From Rosellinia necatrix (taxonomy: Eukaryota; Ascomycota; Sordariomycetes; Xylariales; Xylariaceae), in contig JAGYVD010000005.1 of NCBI GenBank assembly GCA_021209875.1, positions 3,200,001 to 3,264,000 of the forward strand: a DNA stretch of 64,000 nucleotides, given 5' to 3'. Below the pieces are notes generated by a model. That model was not told the origin of the DNA. It worked only from the letters and a program-made list of their open reading frames with translations, and searched no databases. The position numbers were made by a program, and so were the translations under genes. Position 1 is the first letter of the stretch; every line of letters starts with the position of its first letter. This document shows, one piece after another, positions 53,901 through 64,000 of this stretch.

Positions 53901-56900
53901 GGTAATTTACACGCAGACACTTTGTTTCGCCGGGATAGTTCAAACGCTACGCGGTGAGAAGGAAAGCATTGTACATTGTAGATGTCGCTGTCGCTTCTCA
54001 GCACGGATGCGGCCATTCCCATACTCATTCCTTCTCGGCGCATGAATCGTTAAGCCGTTCTAAGTCTTACTCTCTCGGTAGCGTTATGCGGACACGTTAC
54101 AGTCCTTAATTACCAGCCGTCTAGCGACGACGAGACTCATGTACGGCATGCAATAGGCTATGCGTCGTTCATTTTACTATGTATGCATAAGAATCTCGAT
54201 CGGACAGATTGAGTTGCAGAGCGAGGCGTGTGAGAGGTTGTCTTAGTCGTGCTAATATGGTAGGCCATTGACGGGCTGGCGGTAATGCGCTCGGGGTCGA
54301 GCTGGGGGTGGAGCTAAGGCGAGACAAGGCAGTAGAAAGGAGGGTGACTAAAACAGGAGCAATGCGTGGGACCACCCAGATGCTGGGGCGCAACTATGGC
54401 AAACCGAATGCAGCTTCCTGGACACTGATAGAGAACCTGACGGATAAGACAGGCACGCTTGTCAGCCTGCGAGCCACCATTTTAGTCAAGCGCGACCCGG
54501 CCACTGATTTCCAGGCACACTTTACCCTGGTCATCACCCCAAACAATCTAACACAGGCGCAGACTTGGTTCAAGTCCATCCCAAAGGACGACCCGGTACT
54601 CTACAAAGTCGATAAGGACCCAACCAACAAACTCTACAACTACATCGCAGAGACCATCGACGGTGACGAAAGACACGGGCTCGTTGACAACCTGGGCAGA
54701 CTTAACCTCGAAACCCCCCGAGTTTTCCGACATCACCCTACGAACCGTGCGGAAGAACGCGCAGAAGCTCGCAAGACCCCCCTCCCTTTCCTCCTTTCCC
54801 CCTTTAACCCCTTTCTTCTTTTCTCCCTCCCCCCCCCGCTTCCCCTCTTCCGCCTCCCTCTTCCGCCTCCCTCTTCCGCCTCCCTCTTCCGCTTGCCTCC
54901 GCATGCACACTCAGCCGCTCCATATAAGGGCTAATATTGGTGCAACATGTCGCTGACTTGTCGCGTAAGCACCCAGGAAGGCAGAAGATGCCTTCGAAAG
55001 GTGATAAATCATTAAACTGTACAGCTGTAAACCCACTCAGGACGTAATAATGCATGTTTATGTGTGCTTACGTTCGTGTGCAGGCGTATGTATTGATAGC
55101 ACCAGGTGATATAGCCCGCTTTCATCGTCTGCGACGACTCCCACAGCACGCTTCCCATTCCTGCCAGGCTTATTCAACTCCTTTCTAGTCGCCTATATGC
55201 AAGGTGCAAGGAAAGTCTCTTAGCAATGGCATCTAACGACTTTGGACCAAGAACGATTAACCGTCCAGAAGTTGACGATACGCATGACCTCTACGAGTAA
55301 GCTTCTGCTAGTCAATATGTCCTCCACAAGCTCACGGTCAATAGTATCATCGTCGCCACCAAGGTTCAAAAGTCCATCTGCAGACTGGCTGCGCGAATCT
55401 TCTCATGTCTCATCGGAACATGACATATCCAGAAGCTTGGGACTTATCTGGGCCACTTGAAGAATGGGTTCAAGAAACCAACGACTCATTTGCTGAAACA
55501 AGTATCTCAGCTACCGCTATCACATACACAGGCGTCTCTATTCACCCAGATCCAGTAAAAAGGGTATGAGCTATGGTCTCTATCAACCTCATTGACTGAA
55601 CCACTCTTACGCTTCTGTTACTTATAGGTTTTTAACAAATATGCAACGTCTATACCCACGAAGGCAATGCTATCCACAGCTGATGTAGGACACAAGAGTC
55701 TACTAAAACATCTTGCTTTGGGTTCGTTAGGGGTAAATTTCGGCTAGAAGGGGTACCATTCAAATGCCGGTACGTTCCCCCAACCATTTGTCCCCCTGAT
55801 GATGAATTCTATACCTGACCCACTTCCCCAGCTTTGCGCCAGCATATCAACAATTTCGTGTCGCAAACGCCTCCCCAGTATCTAATGGATACTGCTTCAT
55901 TCAATAAAAATAACTTGAACTATCCTCTGCTTATGAGGCATTCCTGGAGTTCATAAACGCGGAAGGCGCCGGCTGTTGGCTGGTTCATGCCCTGGATTCT
56001 CCGGGTTACAGTGCTATTGAGACAGCAGAACAGATTTTTAAATGGACCAACGACCTAGCACAACGACAGAGTCTCTCAACCAGATCATATGCCTTTTTCG
56101 TCTTTGATGCGAATAGCGTTTACAGTGAATCTGTAGAGGCCGCGCTTTCTAAAATTTTGGCCGAACTCTGCAATGAGTGTCCCTCTCCTGAGGAGAGGGA
56201 TGTCATCCAAAAATCCCTCGAGGCTCTCGACATCTGTCACAGCACGCAAGCCGAGGAACTTTATGCCGTTTATATTGGCCTTGTTCTTCTGAAACTAAGC
56301 TCATGGAGGTCAAGGTTCACTGAGCCGTCACAAATCACCTTCACGGTCATCCTGGGGAACCTAGTCGGCGGGATCAGGAACGGCGCCTGGGTATTTAATA
56401 AACTCGAAGACATTGTCCATGACTGTGACCTCAGATTGAAGATCGTTGTGACTAGTTTGGATCCCACCTCACTCACGCCTAATGTGAGACCTGCTATAAC
56501 TATTGGGTCAGTACCAGATACCAAGCCGCTCGTCTTGTCGTGGTCGGGACTAGGGCTATTCAACGGCCCCTGTCATGTAAATAAGAAGCCAGCTAGGCAG
56601 GAGAATGAGTCGGAGTTACAGAATATCTCCAATGATATAACTGTGAAGAAGGGTCTGGATGAGAAGGCAAATGTTCTTAAATGAATGTTCTCTCTAATCC
56701 AACACCGCCCTCAACTATATAGTTTCAGCAGCACCTTGAACTTGCTTTCGAATTCATGCGGGAAAGACGGAAGGTTGCGGGAAATGATTATTCACTGGCT
56801 GAAGGATGCCCAGCTTCCTGGTGAAGCCCAATTGCAAGACTACTTCTCACAGCTTATACCAGCCACCCCGGTCAAGTTATTAGGGTCTATACTCACATTA

Positions 56901-59900
56901 GTGCCCTCCCACACGCGCTCTTTATTAATTCTTCTACTTGGACGCGTTCTGTTTGCCTTTAGACCTCTTACCGTCTCAGAGCTCCTTGACCTGGTTTCCT
57001 CGGCTGGGTCAAATGAGCCTCAGCATCGACTCACCAGGTCATTTTTTATATCAAGTGATACCAAGACGGTCTTCAGTGGGTTCCTGACTATAAGACGAAC
57101 AGAAGTTCATTTAGCACACCCGAAACCCCGTGGTTTCCTCCTGACCTCTGCAGAAGAGGCTATCGGAGGATGGCTTCAGCTAAGTTCGGCAGCTTCTATC
57201 TATAAACACATTGCTACGGCTTGCCTAGATTATCTGCCTTCCGCGGATAGACGTCAATTAATGGAACACCGCGCTGGACCAGAGAGCTGGCACACATCAA
57301 TTGAGTGTAAGGATGACTTCCTCTCATATGCTGTCAAGTATTGGCTCCGATATGCTACACATGCTAGCAAAGCGATATTCCAGTCAGATGCTTGCATCCG
57401 TTTCTTGGCGGATTATGACGCAGTTCGGCTATAGGCCATACTTTATCAGCAATTATCTCCAGCTGTAGCCAACCGGGACGTGCTATCTGTCGATGTTTTG
57501 GCAAGCCTTGCTATCCTCGCGGAGAATGGGGCAGAGGATCTATTGATATCGTCTATTAAGAAACACCAAGGACTAGGAACCCCAAACCTAAGGCTTGGGT
57601 GTTTTGCCGCGCTGGTAGCGACAGCCGGGTTTGGAAATATCCGGATGATCAAAGAGTTGTTGGAGTTTCCTCTTCCAGAAGGGGAGACTCTTGATCAACC
57701 CCTCTTGGCTGCGATCGAGAGCGGTAACAAAGATGTGTTTGATGAAATCATCGAGCAAAGGACAACTGTAAGAATTCAGGATTTTACACCCTTGGTTGCA
57801 CGTGCTGCCTCTCTTGGACACACCGGTTTCGCCAAGACTTTATTAGATACGATGAAAGCTTCGGGCGTAGGAATTAGCAGCTCCCACGACGTATCGCTGT
57901 TGAACTACGCTTGCCAGCGGGGTTATATCGAGATTGTGGAACTGCTTATCCGCGAAGGCGGGCCGACCATTCTGAGCGAACCCGATGTCATAGATTGCGT
58001 ATCCTTACCTATGCGGCTCGCGGTGCGGTTCGGAAATATAGATATACTCAACATTCTAGAATCTGCTGTTGCTAAGCGACAAGAGGATCCTGTAGCAGCA
58101 AAGTGCTATAGATTAGTCCTCACAGAATCGTCAGTGTTCGGTCGACGTCAACCTGTTCGGAACATTCTGGATTACATTGAGCGCCACCTACAATGCGAGA
58201 TGGGCATCCTTACAGCGGATGAGACGAACGTCTCCCAAGAATCTATTAAAGAAAACACAGTAATGAGCTATCTCTACTTCCAGGTCATAAATTCGTATAC
58301 CTGGGCTTCCCCTAAAGATGTTATTCGGAGGGCGATCAACCAATGGCCACACGCGATTGATCTAGTCGACTTCCTAACTAGGCCAACCCGGAGTATTATG
58401 AGGCATTCTGAATTCCTATCATACTTCGAGACATGGATGGAGGCCGCTGCTGCAAATGGTGACATCGCGATTGTGAAGCTATTGTTTGAGAACGAATCGA
58501 AATCACCGTGGGTGGGCAACTGAGAGGGCTTTGGAACATATCGCTACCGTGGTTTTCAGAAAGGCTTTGCTCAACCAATTTACGCTTTGCATGAAATATG
58601 CTATCGAAAGGGGCGGTCTTGACCTTGCATCACCAGAAGGGGATGCGTCTGCCCGCAGTTTTGCCATTGATGAAATATCGATTCCCTCGAATTTCATTCA
58701 AGAAATCTTCCTCAGCAGTGTGAATTGTGTTCCAAATGATGCTTTCTAAACCGCACTACTCGGCTTTTCCTTAGAGCAGAATGATGAATTCAAGTCTGCT
58801 GGGGCTTCCGGGAACGTATTGCGGCCAGCCCTGCTCCTCGAATGGGCTGCGACGGATCTTAATCGCTATTTCTTAGAGAATCAAGAACAGTCACTGATAC
58901 ACTGTGCAGAGCTAGTTGCCGACATCGCGGACGCATTGCAAGCAATGCACACATATGGCCTCTCGCATGCGGATATCAAGCCAGATAACGTGCTTCTTTA
59001 CACAGATGCCACTTCTGCTTACGGGCTCGTGGCAAAACTATCCGACTTCGGGTTTTCTGGGAGTGAACAACACCAGTTGCCCGTTGGCGGAGACACGCCA
59101 CATTGGGGGCCCCTTATCGCGAATACACAATAGACGATACAGAGTGTCCGGGGGATGTATTTTCATTCGGCCTCATGGCCATGTTCGTAGCGATTAAGGG
59201 AACTGGGACTTTCAGCTGGACGGAGCGGGTGTAAAAGACGTTCAGACCCGACAAGCTAATATTCGCGACGCACTTCGCAACCATTTTGGTAATACTAACG
59301 GTGATTTAAGCAGTGTCTCCTCTAAAACCTGGTTCCGGCGGTGGGACGAACTATTGAGCAACACGATAACCGCTTATTCCGAGGACCATCTCAAAACACG
59401 TGAACTAGGGAAAGTGAGGCAGAACCTCACAGGAAGGTGAGTAAACATGAGCATTTAGCCAGGAGACGTGCTCATAGAACCCTCAGCGGCACTTTTGAAG
59501 AACTGAGGCGCGAGGTTGCAGTCCAAGTTATACCGTTCAGGGGCTGGAAAGGTTGGCGAGTTGAGGCACGCCCCCCAAAGCACTCGAATGGAGAATCATA
59601 TACTGACCAATCTGCAGCGATCTCCCTTTATCCTTTGATCCGGAATGGCATCTATCCCCGAATATACCACCTCCCACGATCTAGCCGTTAACACTGCACG
59701 GATGTTGCCGCCTAGTGTTAAAAAGGCAATTGTTAGTGACATCGACACGCTACGGCTTGGGCCATACACTATCATAGAAATGCGAAGATCTGAAAAAGTG
59801 TCTTTGTGAGTTGTCGCTATACTATTTCTCAGATTATTAATCGCCTCAGAGTCGGGGGGTCTCTTTGTCCCCAATGAAACTCGTACAATCTCCACTCTCT

Positions 59901-62900
59901 CTAACCTCGGCATTGCTGGTATGATGGCAGTGATATTCTATCATACATATCACACTGGGATTAAGCGAGGAGGTGAGGTTCGCGAGAAGCGTCCGGACGT
60001 TTGGCAGCTGGCCGCTCAGGAGAAAACCAAGGAGGCCATCCTCAAACTCGAACAGAATCCCGCGCTCATCCGCCAATTCTACCGCGGCTATACGGTCGTG
60101 AACCAGGCCTGCGAGAGCGGAAACCACGAGCTTCTCAGCGATCCTACGGCTCGACGAGGCGTCGCTCGAGCTAAGAAACCATTTCGGCGCGACGCCCCTG
60201 ATGTGCGCCGCGATGAACGAGTCCCGGGGCGGCACCGAATGCCTTGCTCTGCTACTCCCGACGATAGAATTCGTGCTGGAAAGAAGGCGACGCCTGCATA
60301 ATGGGTTCTACGATGTCTTGTGCAAGCGCCTCGAGATCCTGCGCCGCCACATCGGGCCGTGCGAGAGCATGTATTCTGTGCGTGCGGGGATATTCATGAC
60401 GGTGTGTCTGTCCGGAAGTATGATTAACTGCTTAACCACCAAATTCTGTGCGGCATTATACCTCTGCGTGCTGCTGTCGTGGCCATGGGAGTTCGCGTCT
60501 GGGGGTTTAGCTACTATCATTCGTAGGTGGACATATCTGCATCATTCTCTACCTGAACCAAGTCATCGGCATCGTGAGAGCAGTGGCAAGAGGCGGAGAT
60601 TGTTATCTACAGGATCGCTGCGCATCCCTAGACGGCATCTTGACTATCGACTTAATGATCCGGGATAACAACTTACTTACTCTGCTCCCCATATGTTTCT
60701 ATGTGTCTCAACGTCGGATGGATAAGAGCTATGGGAGGTTCCTGAGAGAACTGAAATGGATCAGAGCTTCACTCGACACCCCCGGCAGCGTGTACGACCC
60801 ATCGGTGGGTATGAATTGGCACGGGGGTAATGTGCTGGATTAGATTGAAGTTTCGTCTTTACGGGATTCACCAGGCGAAGCGCGATAGTATGTGGGAACC
60901 TTGGATGTCTAGGAGAAGAGCTCCATGAATTTCTATCTTTCCAGATATTCCAAGTTCCCTTAGGCGATTATCATATTCGCTCAAATAGAAAATCTCCATC
61001 AGATGAGTACGCTGGCCCCGCGCCGCCTGCCTCGGTCTGCTTCATCTCCTTCAAGAACCCTTTCAAGTGCGGCAGTCTCTTGCATCGCTCTAGCCGATCG
61101 GAGGCCAGTTCGCCGTTCAAAGGAAGGCCAAGACTGAAATAGAACAACCTAGGATGCTTCCTCGGGGTTGCGATACGCGTATTACGCCCTTAAAGGCGGA
61201 CTAGCCGTTTCCGAAATAGACTATATTGCCAAACTAACCTCCAAAGGATCAGGTCAATATCCTGACATCGGTTTCTCGATCCATTCATTTGTAAGCATGC
61301 CACTACCATCATCATCACGGGCTACTAAATACTGGACTTCGGAAAATCAGGGCTTCTTAACACCGCCGCTTATACTTGCGACAAACGGAGAGTATGCGGA
61401 CTGAATTCCCGTACACTTGACTCTGATGATATTAGAAATATGAGTGTAATTTCACTTCTGATGCGACCTCAAGTGTTTCCCTTATCTCCGGATGTGTATA
61501 GTCATGGGCGATTCAAAGATGCAGTCGGAAGGACTTGAAAAGGGGACCCAGCTACCCCAAAAGCATCCATTTTTCCGGAAGCATCGCATCAAGACATCAC
61601 AAAAACAACGTGCCAAGTTCATACTATGCCGTCCATCACTTCCATCGCCTTGCAGGCGTTGCTAGCTACCGAAGCTGTGGCAGGACGCAAGAATCGCTGC
61701 AATGGGTCTGATCACTCTGTCACAGTGAACACGACCTCGGGCTTATTTGCCCCTTATGTTGACAGCGCATTCCCGTCAGTAGCATCGTTCCCAGACATCC
61801 CGTATGCGCAAGATCCGACTGGCCCTCTCCGATTCGCACCCCCGGTGGCTGCGCTGCCCCGGAGTAGCGACGTGACATATGCGACTCGTCTGCCTCTCGG
61901 CTGCTTCCAGTATACCCAGGAGGTTTTGAGGGGAACTGTGTCTTTTTACTCAGAGAAGTCTTCGTTGTTTCAACGGGGAGACACGGCCAATACGACTGAA
62001 GACTGCCTCCGCCTATCAATCTTCGCTCCAAAAGCCACCGTGGAGCACGCAGCCTCTGACACGTCGAACGCATCCAGGGGTGGCGTAGGCAATTTGCCCG
62101 TCATAGTCTGGATTCACGGCGGCGGCTTTAGCTTTGGCGGTACCAACGTGCCATACCAGCTTTCGCCGAGTTGGGTTGAGCGCAGCCAGGCACACATCGT
62201 GGTGCAGGTGCAATACCGGCTCAACCTCCTGGGGCAGCCCAACGCCGCCGGTCTAACGACGCCACACTCAAGTTCGGGCCAGAACGAGAACCTCAACTTT
62301 GGTCTCCTCGACCAGCGCCTGGCCGTCGAGTGGGTGCGCGACAATATTGCCAGCTTCGGCGGCGACCCGGAGCGCATCACCCTCTGGGGCCACAGCGCCG
62401 GCGCGTACAACGCCGACGGCTACCTATTCGCCTGGCCGGAGGACCCGATCATCCAGGGTGTCATCGCCAACTCCGGCAACGCCATCGCAATCCCCGCCTT
62501 CCTGAGCGACGCGACGAACCACAGCACTTTCTCAACCGCAGCCCAGAGACTCGGCTGCGGCGGCCTCGACCCGGCAGAAGAACTATCATGCATGCGGGCC
62601 GTCCCCCCCTCGGATATCAAGAGCTACATCCAGGGCCCGGCGGGGGCCGTCAGTGCCGCGACCGACGCGCTCGCCTTCGGCACCATCATCGACAACGTGA
62701 CGTTCTTCGCCGACTATCCAGGCCGCATAGCAGCGAACGACCCGAGCCTCTACGCGTCCCAGATCCCCCTTTTGATAAGCACCACCACGGACGAGGGCAA
62801 CGCCGTCGTGCCGTATGAGTTCGACGGCAGCGACACGGCCACGGAGCTCCCTCCCGCGCTCGCCGGCATCGCCGCCGGCTTCACCCTCAACCTCCGGTGC

Positions 62901-64000
62901 ACGACGCTACAGAACATCGGGCTGCGGGCCGGCGTCGGCGCGACCACGTACCGGTTCCTGTACGGCGGCAACTTCAGCGACATATCGCCCGTGCCCTGGC
63001 TTGGGGCATACCACGGGGCGGAGTTGCCGATGGTGTTCGGCACGCACGGCCTAGAGGGCCCTTCCGGCGCGTTCGAGAGACAGGTCAGTCACCGGATGCA
63101 GGACCTCTATCTGGAGTTCGCTAGAGATCCCGCCGAGGGCTTGAAGCGCGCCGGTTGGCCGGAGGCGACTGCAGGTTTGGACGACCCAACCGTCATGGAA
63201 TTCGCGGTGGGCGATGTGCTGGACCAGCTTGTAAGCCCTAACCAGCGGAACTTAGCCCAGGGCTGTGCATAGGAATGGGTGCTTGATATGCATGGCAACG
63301 GATTATACGTAGCTTAGACATGGTTGGTCTGACAATCAGATCTCTCCAGAGTTGGATAATTAATACTACGATGAACCCCAAGTTTTGAGTATAAGCTGGC
63401 TTTTTAATTCGTTGTTAATCTATACACATATCATAGCCTCATCGAAATACCATACATATATACAACTAACCGTCGTTGCTCAACAACCTATCTACATTGT
63501 AGTGAAGGACAGCGAAGCTGGGATACCGCCACGCGGGACAGGCTTTCTGAGAGCCTATCTACACCTTCGCCTACCGACCGATACCACACCTATTATCCCC
63601 CGGGGGCACTTCGATGCGGTAACAATGGACTTTTGTCTCTTCGGCGAGAATGATATCATATTTTCGAGAAACTGCTTGAAACGTCGGGCCACTGTGTCTC
63701 ATTTGCACTACGGACAACCTATGATATAGTTGGTAGACTACTTGAAACGTGGATCGAAGTACCGGGAACACCGAATAAGCCAGTCAGGCTTCGAGGGAGG
63801 TGACGACATCAAATGATCTCTACACTGTGATTCATGTAACACGGCTAAGCAAGGGAGTGTAATACCTCCGGGTGTCTAACGCGACAAGAACGCATCGCCG
63901 ATTACCATCACATCTAGGTGATACATTCGCCAGGGAGTATGATATACCAACATCTATTATATTTCCATGACCCCAATAGGCCGAGGGTCGAAACCTGTGC

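Overview
The window is nuclear DNA of a filamentous ascomycete. The evidence is short spliceosomal introns (about 50 to 150 nt, GTAAGT-like donors, CTAAC/CTGAC branch sites, YAG acceptors), fungal gene families, and roughly equal gene density on both strands. An NRC-2-type kinase, fungal DUF4246 and 2EXR genes, a cutinase, an AA9 monooxygenase and a thiazole synthase with a TPP riboswitch point to Sordariomycetes, probably a plant-associated species. I cannot name the species. I see no rRNA, tRNA, CRISPR array or intact transposon.

Region 0-16 kb is mostly conserved housekeeping: a PLP aminotransferase (+), a YRA1/Mlo3-type mRNA export adaptor (-) with an 883-nt intron, the 62-residue oligosaccharyltransferase subunit OST4 (-), a TMA46/DFRP1-type CCCH protein (+), an AT-hook/C2H2 protein (+) and an NRC-2/Fpk1-type AGC kinase (+). 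Region 17-26 kb holds a CorA-like two-helix membrane protein (+), THI4 (-) with a TPP riboswitch and an encoded poly-asparagine insert, a secreted cutinase (-) and a small two-helix membrane protein (-). Region 26.3-31.3 kb is gene-poor. Region 31-49 kb holds a 2EXR protein (-), a 1756-residue kinesin (-), the EME1-type nuclease subunit (+), a DUF4246 protein (+) and a small secreted protein with a dibasic site (-).

Region 50-61 kb is accessory and damaged. An ankyrin gene, an AA9 lytic polysaccharide monooxygenase and a small unknown gene together need four corrections, and every one is a +1 shift inside a six-base G or C run. They are followed by a broken ankyrin-plus-kinase gene and a broken ankyrin gene with several in-frame stops and indels. 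The window closes with an intact secreted type-B carboxylesterase (+).

Functional threads: RNA export and translation (YRA1, TMA46), secretory glycosylation (OST4) feeding a set of secreted enzymes (cutinase, AA9, carboxylesterase), and genome maintenance and microtubule functions (EME1, kinesin). Intergenic DNA is rich in young short tandem repeats and a dispersed TAGGTACCTA-like palindromic motif. Nothing here is convincingly a wholly new system. The best leads are the riboswitch/alternative-donor arrangement at THI4, the oversized intron of the YRA1 homologue, the recurrent +1 homopolymer shifts, and the decayed ankyrin-kinase locus.
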